In this document: positions 25,875 through 35,016 of the stretch, piece after piece | How the letters are laid out: every line of letters starts with the position of its first letter | How positions within the stretch are numbered: position 1 is the stretch's first letter | The notes under the pieces: generated by a model | What the model saw: only the letters and a program-made list of their open reading frames with translations | Told to the model about the DNA's origin: nothing | The model's database searches: none | Position numbers and translations under genes: made by a program | DNA from: Candidatus Nitrosotalea sinensis | GTDB taxonomy: Archaea; Thermoproteota; Nitrososphaeria; Nitrososphaerales; Nitrosopumilaceae | DNA length: 64,000 bases | NCBI RefSeq assembly: GCF_900143675.1 | Contig: NZ_FRFC01000001.1 | Span: 62,001 to 126,000 of the forward strand | Direction of reading: 5' to 3'

Positions 25875-26854
25875 TAATGAACTTTTACTGTATCAAGTCT
25901 CCAAGATTGTTTTACAAAAGTATTTGCAAGATCTTCACCAGGTTTTGTTGACGATTCTAAGATCCCTAGCCAAGATATTTGAGATCCACAATCCCCAGCA
26001 TATTCTTTAGGTGCAACAAAGAATTTGCAGCCATGTCTTTTACAAATACTTGTAAGTATATCAGACAATCTCTTATTTGCTGCAACTCCTCCAACAACAA
26101 GTAGTTCTTTTTTTCCTGTAAATGCAAGAGCCCTTTCTACTGCTTCTCCCATCATAGAAAATGCAGTTTCTTGTAATGAAAAGCAAGCTGATTCGATTCC
26201 TTTTGGAATTATTCTTTTAGTGGCAGACAGTAAACCAGAAAATGACACATCATTTCCTTTTACCACATAAGGTAATGGCATGTAGTGTTTTGATGACAAT
26301 GCAAGAGATTCAATTTTTGGGCCACATGGTGATGCAAATCCAGCATATCTCCCAACCTGATCTAGTAATTGCCCTACTGTAATGTCAAGCGTTTCACCAA
26401 AGACTCGCCATTTTTGTGAAAGAAAAGCTAGTATCATAGTATGGCCTCCTGAAACAAGCAAGACAAGAGGATCTTTTGCACCTGTCAGCATCTTCCCAAG
26501 TTCAATATGGCCCAATGCGTGATTTACTGGGTATATTGGAATGTCATAATACGAAGCAAGTGATCTTGCCACTATTGCTCCAATTCTCAGACATGGCCCA
26601 AGTCCAGGACCTGCGGCATATGATATAATGTTTAGATCGTTAATCTTTACCTGGGCTTTATCAAGACACTCTGAAAGCACATTAGGAGAATTTTCAGCAT
26701 GATGTCGTGATGCTTCTCTAGGGTGTATTCCTTCCCCTTCAGGTGGTCGATAGATCTTTCTTACATCAGATAATATTCGAACTTTTTTTCCATTTTTTTC
26801 TATGATGGCACATGAAAATGTGTGGGCAGTGCTTTCAATTCCAAGACTGAGCAT
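25871..26854 (-). CDS. kae1: tRNA N6-adenosine threonylcarbamoyltransferase Kae1
   Basis: 327 aa ASKHA-fold catalytic subunit of KEOPS. The start LSLGIESTAHTFSCAIIE, metal His motif REASRHHAENSPNVL, VNHALGHIELG, LLVSGGHTMIL, GGVAANKRL and YAGDCGSQISWLG are diagnostic of the Kae1/TsaD family. It transfers threonylcarbamoyl to A37 of ANN-decoding tRNAs. Not fused to Bud32. The YchF-type GTPase gene lies just upstream with a 1-bp gap, so kae1 is probably expressed from that promoter. Confidence 0.96.
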   Translation of the reverse strand: MLSLGIESTAHTFSCAIIEKNGKKVRILSDVRKIYRPPEGEGIHPREASRHHAENSPNVLSECLDKAQVKINDLNIISYAAGPGLGPCLRIGAIVARSLASYYDIPIYPVNHALGHIELGKMLTGAKDPLVLLVSGGHTMILAFLSQKWRVFGETLDITVGQLLDQVGRYAGFASPCGPKIESLALSSKHYMPLPYVVKGNDVSFSGLLSATKRIIPKGIESACFSLQETAFSMMGEAVERALAFTGKKELLVVGGVAANKRLSDILTSICKRHGCKFFVAPKEYAGDCGSQISWLGILESSTKPGEDLANTFVKQSWRLDTVKVHY

Positions 26855-26855
26855 T

Positions 26856-28049
26856 TTATCCCCTGCTAAGAGTTGACATAATTTTTATCACATCACCATT
26901 TTTGAGTACATGTTCAGCACCTACTCTTTGTTTTGTTTTAGCATCAATTGCAAAAAGAAATCCTTTAGCAAGATCTTGGTGTATAGATTGTGCCAAGTCT
27001 TTTGCAGTAGAACCTGGTCGAAGAAGTTTTGCATCTGGGAGTACTTCACCGTTCTTATTAGTTAATTTTGTTTCATCTTCTACAGGAAATACCGTAATTA
27101 GTTGTAGCAGATTAAAACATGCATAATCAAGCGTTTGTTGTATTCCGGTTCCATTTAACTTAGATACTACTTTTTGTGCCAATTCAAGCGCATTTTGCTG
27201 TTGAGAATTTAGAGTTATGCCATCTTTTATTTTAAAAGACTTGTCCCCTGGAAGGTACTCTATAATTCCATTTTTGGTTGCTTTTCTGAGAAGTAGTTCA
27301 GTTTCCGCACTACATGCTATGGTCGGATGTATTTTTTGCAATTCATTGATAATATTCAGATCATGACAAAGATCAGATTTATTTGCAGCAATGATGATGG
27401 GTTTGGTTCTTTTTCTAAGAGTTCTAACAAATACATCAATATCATTTTCGTTCCAATCATGCGGTTTCTTAGATTGTAGATTTAGGTTATGTAATACATA
27501 TTCTACATCATATTCATCAATTCCAAGTCCACTGAATCGTTGTGATATCGCGTGAATTACCTTTCCACTCTTGCTTTCTAACTCTCTTGAAAGTTTTTGC
27601 CATTCGCGTTGAAGTATTTGTTTCATCCACTGATCAAATTCATCTTCTACAAATTGCACATCCTCTAGTGGATTATGAGTTCCAGCTGGCACTGACTGTC
27701 CTTGTATATCAGTAGAACCAGATGCATCTATCACGTGAATCAAAACTTCAGATGTTCTGGCATCATCAAGGAACTTATTGCCAAGACCCTTTCCCTCGTG
27801 AGCCCCGGGAACAAGACCTGCCACATCGACTATCTTTATTGCGATATATCTAGTTCCATGAATACATAATGGGTGAGCATGAGATATAGCAAAATGTTTA
27901 CAGGCACAATCAGTTTTTACATATCCAATTCCTACATTAGGTTCAATAGTAGTAAAAGGATAATTGCCAATCTGCGCAGTTGTTTGGGTAGCAGCTGAAA
28001 AGAATGTTGATTTGCCTACATTTGTTTTCCCCAGAAGCCCAATTTGCAT
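26856..28049 (-). CDS. YchF/Obg-family P-loop NTPase with TGS domain
   Basis: 397 aa from ATG 28049. P-loop LLGKTNVGKSTFFSAAT at the N-terminus, NYPFTTIEPNVGI (switch I), IVDVAGLVPGAHEGKGLGN (switch II), AANKSDL (NKxD-type specificity loop), and a C-terminal TGS-like domain (GSTAKDLAQSIHQDLAKGF, GAEHVLKNGDVIKI). Archaeal members of this group are translation-associated and may use ATP or GTP. A Cys-rich spot (KTDCACKHFAISHAHPLC, about residues 45-62) could bind metal. It is divergent from the Fap7-like gene. Confidence 0.9.
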   Translation of the reverse strand: MQIGLLGKTNVGKSTFFSAATQTTAQIGNYPFTTIEPNVGIGYVKTDCACKHFAISHAHPLCIHGTRYIAIKIVDVAGLVPGAHEGKGLGNKFLDDARTSEVLIHVIDASGSTDIQGQSVPAGTHNPLEDVQFVEDEFDQWMKQILQREWQKLSRELESKSGKVIHAISQRFSGLGIDEYDVEYVLHNLNLQSKKPHDWNENDIDVFVRTLRKRTKPIIIAANKSDLCHDLNIINELQKIHPTIACSAETELLLRKATKNGIIEYLPGDKSFKIKDGITLNSQQQNALELAQKVVSKLNGTGIQQTLDYACFNLLQLITVFPVEDETKLTNKNGEVLPDAKLLRPGSTAKDLAQSIHQDLAKGFLFAIDAKTKQRVGAEHVLKNGDVIKIMSTLSRG

Positions 28050-28121
28050 GCATAATGTCCGACATGTGCTCTTATTAGTATTCCAAAAGTGTTTATTTTC
28101 AATCCAATTTACAATCATGTA

Positions 28122-28670
28122 TTGAAAATAATAACAGGCAATCCAGGCACAGGGAAGCACACCATAGCAAGATTAATTGCAAGAAAGATGGATCTTGAAA
28201 TAATTGATATCAACAAAGTTGTGATAGAAAATAAAATCTTTAAGAAAATCGATGGAGTTCTTGACGTAGACACTCAAAAACTAAAAAAAATAATAGATAG
28301 ACAAGCATCTAAAGATTCTATTTTAGTAGGACATCTTGCTCCATATGCAATATCACCAAAAAATGTTCAACTTGTAATAGTATTAAGAAAGAATCCATAC
28401 AAGCTCCAATCAGTATACAAGGCAAGAAAATACAGTAGTAAGAAATCACTTGAAAATACAGGTAGTGAAATACTAGATATCATATACTATGATACAATAC
28501 GGAAATTTGGTAAAACAAAAACATTTCAAGTCGATACCAGCAATAGAACAATTTCGTCAACGTTGAAAAAAGTGGAATCAATTTTCAAAGGAGATAGAAA
28601 AGATGATACCATTAATTGGCTACAAGTGGTTCTCAAGAAAGGAGATATGAAGAGATTTTTCCCATACTAG
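28122..28670 (+). CDS. Fap7/AK6-like adenylate kinase
   Basis: 182 aa from TTG 28122; a GTG at 28089 would add 11 residues of unlikely character. P-loop ITGNPGTGKHTIARLIA right at the N-terminus, then EIIDINKVV and SILVGHLAPYAI, with the lid-like region KYSSKKSLENTGSEILD. This matches the short archaeal Fap7/AK6 family, which acts as adenylate kinase and in 30S maturation with uS11. The tgtA gene follows after 34 bp on the same strand. Confidence 0.82.
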   Translation: MKIITGNPGTGKHTIARLIARKMDLEIIDINKVVIENKIFKKIDGVLDVDTQKLKKIIDRQASKDSILVGHLAPYAISPKNVQLVIVLRKNPYKLQSVYKARKYSSKKSLENTGSEILDIIYYDTIRKFGKTKTFQVDTSNRTISSTLKKVESIFKGDRKDDTINWLQVVLKKGDMKRFFPY

Positions 28671-28704
28671 ATTCAAATTACGTCATATCAAGCCATAATG
28701 TAAA

Positions 28705-30219
28705 ATGTTTGAGATAAAAAAAACAGATCTTGCAGCAAGAATTGGCATACTACATACAAATCATGGTAAAATTGAAACGCCCGCATTTGTTCCAGTCATT
28801 CACCCAGTAAAACAAAAAATTCCTGCCAGAAAATTAAGAGAAATGGGATTTGATCTGGTCATAACAAATGCATATATCACATTAAAGAGATATGGTGACG
28901 AAGCAATAAGACAAGGCATACACAAGATAATTGATTATGACGGGGCAGTCATGACAGATTCTGGAGGATACCAGGTTTTAGAATATGGCGACATAGATGT
29001 TGATTATAAAAAAATCGCAGCTTTTGAAAAAGGAATAGGTACAGACATCGCAATTCCTTTAGATAGACCTACGGGACTAGGACTTGCAAAAAAGAAGGCA
29101 GTCGAATATGTTCAACATACACTAAAAGTATCAAAAGAAACTCTAGATGGAAGAGATCCCAATGGGCAGATATGGGTAGGTCCCATACAAGGTAGTGAAT
29201 ATTCTGATCTTGTCAAGAAATCTACTAGAGCACTGGTGAATGATGGTTTTCAGATGTTGGCTCTTGGAAGCCCTGTAGAATTCATGGAGTCATACGAGTA
29301 CAACTTGCTTGCAAGGATGATAATAACTGCAAAGAAAAATATTCCGGATTCCATTCCTCTACATCTCTTTGGAGCAGGTCATCCACTCACCATACCACTT
29401 GCAGTAGCACTTGGTTGTGATACATTTGACTCTGCATCATACATGCTATATGCAAAACATGATAGATACATCATGGAGGATAGTACTGCACATCTATCTG
29501 AAATTGCGTATTTTTCTTGCAGTTGTGAGGTTTGTGTCAAGATAAAGCCAAAGGAAATGCAATCTTTGGAAAAAGATGAAAGGACTAACAAAATAGCACT
29601 ACATAATCTATATGCGATAAAAGCAGAAGTAGACAGAGTAAAAGAAGCCATTCATGAAGGACGACTATGGGAATACACAATACGGAAAGCAAGGGCACAT
29701 CCCAAATTATTTGAAAGCATGCCAATATTTACTAAAAATACATCATATTTTACAGAAACTACTCCTAGGTACAAAGATAATGCCGTGTTTCTTTTTTCCA
29801 AGGAAGACCAATTTAGACCTGAGATTTTTAGATTCCATACAATTGTTCGCAAATTTAGAACAAAGAAAAAAACTCTAGTTATGATGCCAGACGGTGGAAT
29901 GAGGCCATTTTATACCTCATCAGAGTATAACAAATTAAGAAAAAAATTCTCTGCCAAAATAGACGATATACAATTTTGTCAATATAACAAATATCTTGGA
30001 ATTATCCCAGTAGAGATATCAGACATTTATCCAGCTGCCCATTATGTCATGGCAGACTCTGAATCACAGCATGATGAATTTCCAGAATTTACCAAAACAT
30101 GGAAAATGTTTCTAAAACACAATCAGTTCAAATACATTTATGCGGTACAGGATGAATTTTTGAAACATCACTCAAAAGGTGCGAAAACAAAAATTAAATT
30201 TTTCAATATGAAAAAATAA
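28705..30219 (+). CDS. tgtA: archaeal tRNA-guanine(15) transglycosylase
   Basis: 504 aa. TIM-barrel TGT: GKIETPAFVPVIHPVKQ, MTDSGGYQVLEYGDIDVDY (nucleophile/base-binding Asp residues), GPIQGSEY, LALGSPVE and HLFGAGHPLTIPLAVALGCD. Zinc ligands are in FSCSCEVCVK. It exchanges G15 for preQ0 in tRNA, the first step of archaeosine. The protein ends after the C1 region; many arcTGTs are longer and carry a PUA domain, which I do not see here, so the PUA may be encoded separately. Confidence 0.95.
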   Translation: MFEIKKTDLAARIGILHTNHGKIETPAFVPVIHPVKQKIPARKLREMGFDLVITNAYITLKRYGDEAIRQGIHKIIDYDGAVMTDSGGYQVLEYGDIDVDYKKIAAFEKGIGTDIAIPLDRPTGLGLAKKKAVEYVQHTLKVSKETLDGRDPNGQIWVGPIQGSEYSDLVKKSTRALVNDGFQMLALGSPVEFMESYEYNLLARMIITAKKNIPDSIPLHLFGAGHPLTIPLAVALGCDTFDSASYMLYAKHDRYIMEDSTAHLSEIAYFSCSCEVCVKIKPKEMQSLEKDERTNKIALHNLYAIKAEVDRVKEAIHEGRLWEYTIRKARAHPKLFESMPIFTKNTSYFTETTPRYKDNAVFLFSKEDQFRPEIFRFHTIVRKFRTKKKTLVMMPDGGMRPFYTSSEYNKLRKKFSAKIDDIQFCQYNKYLGIIPVEISDIYPAAHYVMADSESQHDEFPEFTKTWKMFLKHNQFKYIYAVQDEFLKHHSKGAKTKIKFFNMKK

Positions 30220-30240
30220 TAAAAAAGAGAATAGATCCGC

Positions 30241-30543
30241 TTATAGTGCGGCGTCTTCTGCCCAGCCTTTTACGAATATACCATTCTTGTGTAGAGGTAC
30301 TGGTTGACCTGGAGTGTAAGTCATTGGTCTCATCCAGAAGATTGCCTTTGTTGGGCATACACCGATGCATGCTCCGTCTGAGATGCATCTTTCTGGATAA
30401 AATACAAATGCTTTACCTCTCTTCCAACCATCTACTGGTTTTACACGAAGAACGTCTGGGCCGAGAGAAGTACAGATTTCTACACAAAGTGCACAACCTA
30501 TACATCTCTGCTCATCAACGTCTGGAAGAATTGCGATTGGCAT
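30241..30543 (-). CDS. dicluster ferredoxin with Asp in one cluster motif
   Basis: 100 aa from ATG 30543 (in-frame ATG at 30558 would add 5 residues; the box A position favours 30543). First motif CIGCALCVEIC is complete. The second, CISDGACIGVCP, has Asp where the second Cys of CxxCxxCxxxCP belongs, as in the Asp-ligated cluster of Pyrococcus ferredoxin. This predicts a [3Fe-4S] or Asp-ligated [4Fe-4S] cluster II. A basic C-terminal tail follows. It is a likely cytoplasmic electron carrier, monocistronic. Confidence 0.9.
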   Translation of the reverse strand: MPIAILPDVDEQRCIGCALCVEICTSLGPDVLRVKPVDGWKRGKAFVFYPERCISDGACIGVCPTKAIFWMRPMTYTPGQPVPLHKNGIFVKGWAEDAAL

Positions 30544-30569
30544 TCTGTTTTTGATCATTCATCGTTTGC

Positions 30570-30578
30570 TATTTAAAT
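30570..30578 (-). promoter_or_regulatory. TATA-like box A for the ferredoxin gene
   Basis: CATTTAAAT on the minus strand, about 31 nt upstream of the ATG at 30543 but only 16 nt from the longer ATG at 30558, supporting the shorter start. Confidence 0.5.
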
Positions 30579-30662
30579 GATCTGCAAAATTCATAACGGA
30601 GTTATAGAATTGTTTCAATTTCAAAAAGAAAAGAAAAACAAAAAGAAGGTATAAATGATATT

Positions 30663-30884
30663 TTACTTCTTTAGTTGGCGCATTGCTTCAATCTGGCCTG
30701 ATGTTACCCAGTCAAGCAATTCCGCAGATGTAGGATTTAGATCTCCCTTCTGATTCATCATATTGTGAACCCAAATCCAGTTTATTTGATTCAATAATGG
30801 TTTGTTTCCTTCATCGCCTCTTCGAACTTTGTCTCTGAGGTCTTTTGGGATTGTACTCCACCATTGTTCAAAAGTTCTACCCAT
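30663..30884 (-). CDS. small conserved soluble protein
   Basis: 73 aa, aromatic-rich N-terminus (RTFEQWWSTIPKDLRDKVRR) and NQINWIWVHNMMNQKG, ending in a short helix. No TM segment or Cys motif. The length, Trp content and clear upstream spacing suggest a real gene; I do not recognise the family. It is isolated: the ferredoxin lies downstream on the same strand and the beta-CASP nuclease diverges upstream. Confidence 0.7.
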   Translation of the reverse strand: MGRTFEQWWSTIPKDLRDKVRRGDEGNKPLLNQINWIWVHNMMNQKGDLNPTSAELLDWVTSGQIEAMRQLKK

Positions 30885-30967
30885 ACTCGGATCATTTTTT
30901 TTTGATCTAATTAAGTCTTTTGTAAATTATACAATCAATATGATATGTCACGAGATCAGGTGCTAAA

Positions 30968-30977
30968 GATTTAAAAG
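30968..30977 (+). promoter_or_regulatory. TATA-like box A for the beta-CASP nuclease
   Basis: GATTTAAAAG is centred about 28 nt upstream of the TTG start at 31001, which fits a leaderless transcript. Confidence 0.55.
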
Positions 30978-31000
30978 TACTTTGGAAAAGTTTTGAATTC

Positions 31001-32257
31001 TTGCAAGTAAGAGTTTTAGGGGCTGCCAAGGAAGTCGGCCGATCAGCGTTCCAAGTTAATTGTGATGGGGCTAATTTTCTATTAGATTATGGAGTAGAAT
31101 TAAAAAAAGAAACGCCATACCCAATTGCAGTTAATCCACATGAGATTAATGCGGCCATAATAACTCATGCTCACTTGGACCATTCTGGGAATATGCCATC
31201 ACTCTTTGTGAATGGAAGTACTGATGTTTATGCCACATCTCCAACGTTTGACTTGTCAAGATTATTGATTGAAGATATGATACGAATACAGAAAAATCAA
31301 CTTCCATATGATTTTGAAAGTGTATCAAAAATGATGATGCATGCACGTGAAATAAAATACAGAGAAAAAGTTGAGCGCGGTAATGCCTCTTTTCAACTGC
31401 TTGAATCAGGTCATGTTTTAGGAGGAGCATCAGTTCTAGTAGAATCTGAAAATAAGAGATTGTTTTATACTGCAGATATCAATCCACGAGGATCAAGAAT
31501 GCTAAGAGAAGCAGATCTTGATTTTGGCGAAGTAGACATGGTCATAACAGAAAGTACCTATTCACAAACAAACCAGATGCCTAGGAAAGAATCAGAGGAA
31601 AAATTCATAGAATTTGCATACGATGTGTTAGATAGAAAAGGCTCCCTTTTTGTGCCAGCTTTTTCAGTAGAGAGATCTCAAGAGATTGCATGTGTACTCA
31701 AGAGTGTAGGATTCAAACATAGAGTGGTAATGGACGGTATGGCAGTTAAAGTAAATGAGATAATGCTGAACTATCCAGAATATTTGCGAGATTCAAAAGT
31801 TTTTTCGGATGCTGTGCATCAGGCAGTTTGGATAAAGGGAGAAAAAGAAAGAAAGAATGCATTAGATGAGCCATCAGTAATAATTTCACCTGCAGGCATG
31901 TTGGTCGGAGGTTCTGCAGTATTTTATTTACAACACCTGGCAGCAGACAAGAGAAATGGGATAGCATTAGTGTCTTATCAAGGTGAAGGGACACCGGGAA
32001 GAAAGTTATTGGACACTGGAAAAGTGAGTACTAGAGGAAAAGAATTCAAGTGCGAAGCAGAGGTAAGACAGTTTGAGTTTTCAGGTCATGCAGATAGAGA
32101 TTCCCTTTTCGAAATGATGAAGAAGATCAAAGGAAACCCCAAAGTACTCACGATTCATGGTGATAAGGATTCCTGTACAAAATTTGCTGAAGAATTGCAT
32201 ACGAAATTTGGATTTGACGCTTATGCGCCAGATGCAGGCGAAACAATAACAGTATAA
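31001..32257 (+). CDS. beta-CASP metallo-beta-lactamase ribonuclease (aCPSF2-like)
   Basis: 418 aa from TTG 31001. MBL motifs: THAHLDHSGNMP (HxHxDH), the later His in LLESGHVLGGASVLVE, Asp in FYTADINPRG; beta-CASP motifs: ITESTYSQ, SPAGMLVGGSAVFYL and FEFSGHADRDSLFEM. It lacks the N-terminal KH domains of aCPSF1, so it fits the shorter aCPSF2 group that processes or degrades RNA. The glycosylase gene follows after 1 bp. Confidence 0.92.
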   Translation: MQVRVLGAAKEVGRSAFQVNCDGANFLLDYGVELKKETPYPIAVNPHEINAAIITHAHLDHSGNMPSLFVNGSTDVYATSPTFDLSRLLIEDMIRIQKNQLPYDFESVSKMMMHAREIKYREKVERGNASFQLLESGHVLGGASVLVESENKRLFYTADINPRGSRMLREADLDFGEVDMVITESTYSQTNQMPRKESEEKFIEFAYDVLDRKGSLFVPAFSVERSQEIACVLKSVGFKHRVVMDGMAVKVNEIMLNYPEYLRDSKVFSDAVHQAVWIKGEKERKNALDEPSVIISPAGMLVGGSAVFYLQHLAADKRNGIALVSYQGEGTPGRKLLDTGKVSTRGKEFKCEAEVRQFEFSGHADRDSLFEMMKKIKGNPKVLTIHGDKDSCTKFAEELHTKFGFDAYAPDAGETITV

Positions 32258-32258
32258 G

Positions 32259-33104
32259 ATGCAGAAGACAGATTCAATCAACATAGAAACTACCATTAAT
32301 AGTGGACAGGTGTTTTTATGGAACAAGATTGGAGAACAATGGGTAGGAATAGACGGCCAAGATATCATGATATTAAGACAAAAGCCTTACAGCCTCAAAT
32401 CATCAGGTAATATTGATAATTTTTTAAGAAGAGATGATAATTTAGAAAAAATATTGAAAAACATTAGCACAGACAGAACAGTAAGAGATGCAATCAAACA
32501 ATCTTCAGGTTTGAGGTTGATAAGGCAGGATCCTTTTCAATGCTACATATCTTTTATCTGTTCGTCAAATTCATCAATACAAAATATCAAATCCATGCTA
32601 GAAAATTTGTGTAGAAAATTTGGGGTAAAAAAAGAATTCGGAAAATATCAACTCCACACATTTCCAAGAGTAGAGACACTTGCAAATGCCACAATGAATG
32701 AGCTCTTAGATTGCAGATTAGGATTCAGAGCAAAATATGTCAAAGAAGCTTCTCTTGCGGTTAATTCAAACAAGATAGATTTCAAAGAGTTGCGAAAGTT
32801 AGATTATCAAACTGCCATACGATCTCTTAAGAATATTCTCGGGATAGGAAATAAGGTTGCAGATTGTATTGCGTTATTTTCTTTAGATAAATTAGAGGCA
32901 TTTCCAATTGATAGATGGACTCAAAGAATTTTGTTAAAATATTACAAAGACATTTTTTGTGACGTATCAGAAAAACCATTGACGGAAAAGAAATACGAAA
33001 AACTTCATGATGATATTGTGAAATATTTCGGTCCATATGCAGGATACTCACAACAATTTCTCTTCAAGATGGAAAGAGATCTTAACAAAAAAAGTTGGCT
33101 GTAA
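32259..33104 (+). CDS. ogg: 8-oxoguanine DNA glycosylase (OGG1 type)
   Basis: 281 aa HhH-GPD enzyme. N-terminal INSGQVFLWNKIGEQWVGI, central QDPFQCYISFICSSNSSI, helix-hairpin-helix LKNILGIGNKVADCIALFSL with the catalytic Lys, and the active-site Asp in AFPIDRWTQRIL. It removes 8-oxoguanine and cleaves the strand, in base-excision repair. The pattern is OGG1/OGG2-like rather than AGOG. Co-transcribed with the beta-CASP nuclease. Confidence 0.93.
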   Translation: MQKTDSINIETTINSGQVFLWNKIGEQWVGIDGQDIMILRQKPYSLKSSGNIDNFLRRDDNLEKILKNISTDRTVRDAIKQSSGLRLIRQDPFQCYISFICSSNSSIQNIKSMLENLCRKFGVKKEFGKYQLHTFPRVETLANATMNELLDCRLGFRAKYVKEASLAVNSNKIDFKELRKLDYQTAIRSLKNILGIGNKVADCIALFSLDKLEAFPIDRWTQRILLKYYKDIFCDVSEKPLTEKKYEKLHDDIVKYFGPYAGYSQQFLFKMERDLNKKSWL

Positions 33105-33137
33105 ACCCTTAATATGGATACCAATTGCCCGATATTT

Positions 33138-33212
33138 GGGCCTGTAGCTCAGCTTGGATAGAGTGCTGGACTTCTAATCCAGTGGTCAAGGGATCGAAGC
33201 CCTTCGGGCCCG
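33138..33212 (+). tRNA. tRNA-Arg (anticodon TCT)
   Basis: Acceptor GGGCCTG/CGGGCCC, D-arm GCTC, anticodon stem CTGGA/TCCAG around CTTCTAA with anticodon TCT, T-stem AGGGA/CCCT region with ATCGAAG loop, discriminator G73. CCA not encoded. It borders an accessory-looking patch (33.3-36.4 kb). Confidence 0.94.
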
Positions 33213-33338
33213 TATTACGTGTGCTACGAGCCCAGGCTATTTTTTGATCAAAATTCACCACATAGAATACAAAAAATCAGACATAGAAATCAGGGTTTTT
33301 ACAAGCGTATTATGTTGAATGGCATTTTTTCATATGAC

Positions 33339-33348
33339 TCATAAATAC
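33339..33348 (+). promoter_or_regulatory. TATA-like box A for the glycosyltransferase-FkbM fusion
   Basis: TCATAAATAC is centred about 27 nt before the TTG at 33371. The rest of the spacer from tRNA-Arg (33213-33338) contains nothing recognisable. Confidence 0.5.
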
Positions 33349-33370
33349 CCACGCATGTTGGATACGTTCA

Positions 33371-34849
33371 TTGCAAACAACACAAAAAGTAGGAGTGTAT
33401 GTTATCACAAATAGGAATCATCCCAAGTTTTCTGATTGCATAAACGCCATAAAACGCGAAATGGGTGATTTTCCATGTCACATTATAAAAGATGGGAAGA
33501 CCAGAGCAGAAGGTCGTCAGATATGCATCGATGATGCACGGAAAAAAGGCTTTGATTGGATATGTTTTGTTGATGATGATTTTGTACTAAATGATGGATG
33601 GTGGTCGGATGTATCACAATACATGAATGATCCAAATGTAGGTATGATATGGGGCATAAATTGGGACCATGATGATACGCGAAAGAATTGGATTAATTAT
33701 CTTAATTCCGTCAACATACCGAGGTTCAACATAGACAAACTGATCAGACGTAAACTTGACAAGAAATACGACAAGTGGTACCAAAAAAAATATCCACCAA
33801 AAAAGGCTTCAGATTTTGATTATGAAGGATATCTAAAACATGAATTTGAGCAACGTGGAGGTACACATGATACGCTGATTAGACTTGATGCAATACCAGA
33901 ATGGATTAAGATACCAAAAATACTTCATGTGTATGAAGACAAGTTTCTGAAGCAAATAGTAGAGATCTCAGGCTACAAATGTGTAATCACTAACACAGGA
34001 GGCACCCATTACAGCATGGTAAGATGGGATGGAAAGGCAATAATGAATCAATTTGATTATGACAAGATATTTTATAACGGATTGACTAAGCGTAAAAATA
34101 GATTAGTATCGCTGATTTTTTCTCCAATAGCCTTCTATTTTAGATATAAATCAACACAGAGCTTAAGGACAGCATTTCGTTTCTGGTGGTACCACTATAT
34201 TCTATACAATCTCAAATGCATCTTACTATTACCACAGATCTATAATCTAGACCCCGAGCCAATCAACATGATGTTACTTATGTTTGAAGGAAAAACATGT
34301 TATGACATAGGTGCCAACATGGGTTACACTTCCATCATTATGAGCAGAAATTTTGATAATGTGTATGCTTTTGAGCCCTCCTCAGCATATAAAAAATTAA
34401 AAAGGAATACATCTAGAAACAAAAAAATTCACACTTTAAATGTAGCAATCAGCGATCATGATGGAAAACTGATCATGGAGAAAAGAGAAATTCCTTGGAG
34501 ATCAGGTCAATTAGTCGCATATGAAGGAGCGATAAAAAACATGTGGGGCAAATTAATTGAAAATGTCACAATAGATTGTGAAAAAATAGACAGCATGGAT
34601 ATAATGAAACCTGATTTTATGAAAATAGATGTAGAGGGATTTGAGCTTGATGTGATAAAGGGTGCGTCAGAAACTATAAAAAAATACAGGCCTAGCATTT
34701 TCATTGAAATACATTCATCCATCATAGGATTAGAAATTAAGAATATTTTGAGTCCTCTTTATCAAATTCACCGTGTGAATCATCCACATTATAAAGAAAA
34801 TTCACAAATGAAAAAAGAGCATTATTTTCTTTTTTGCATTCCAAAATGA
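33371..34849 (+). CDS. glycosyltransferase (GT-A) fused to FkbM methyltransferase
   Basis: 492 aa from TTG 33371. Residues 1-240 resemble family 2-like GT-A glycosyltransferases (VGVYVITNRNHPKFSDCI, then WICFVDDDFVLNDGWW with a DxD motif). A hydrophobic link (about residues 240-290) follows. Residues 300-492 are an FkbM-type SAM methyltransferase: CYDIGANMGYTSIIM, VYAFEPSS, FMKIDVEGFELDVIKGA and SIFIEIHSS. It would transfer a sugar and O-methylate the glycan. The fusion is unusual. Neighbours give no operon; it follows tRNA-Arg and is convergent with the HipA-like gene. Confidence 0.85.
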   Translation: MQTTQKVGVYVITNRNHPKFSDCINAIKREMGDFPCHIIKDGKTRAEGRQICIDDARKKGFDWICFVDDDFVLNDGWWSDVSQYMNDPNVGMIWGINWDHDDTRKNWINYLNSVNIPRFNIDKLIRRKLDKKYDKWYQKKYPPKKASDFDYEGYLKHEFEQRGGTHDTLIRLDAIPEWIKIPKILHVYEDKFLKQIVEISGYKCVITNTGGTHYSMVRWDGKAIMNQFDYDKIFYNGLTKRKNRLVSLIFSPIAFYFRYKSTQSLRTAFRFWWYHYILYNLKCILLLPQIYNLDPEPINMMLLMFEGKTCYDIGANMGYTSIIMSRNFDNVYAFEPSSAYKKLKRNTSRNKKIHTLNVAISDHDGKLIMEKREIPWRSGQLVAYEGAIKNMWGKLIENVTIDCEKIDSMDIMKPDFMKIDVEGFELDVIKGASETIKKYRPSIFIEIHSSIIGLEIKNILSPLYQIHRVNHPHYKENSQMKKEHYFLFCIPK

Positions 34850-35016
34850 ATGTAAATACATTTTCAACAGTTGATTATTTTGAAAAATTATCACATGTAC
34901 GACAATATTGTGGATGATAGATTCATTTTAATTCTATTCAAAGTCACAATTAACAATAGTTGTTCATAACCAATAATGAAGATTTCATTTATTCTGTATA
35001 TTTGAATTAATATTAA

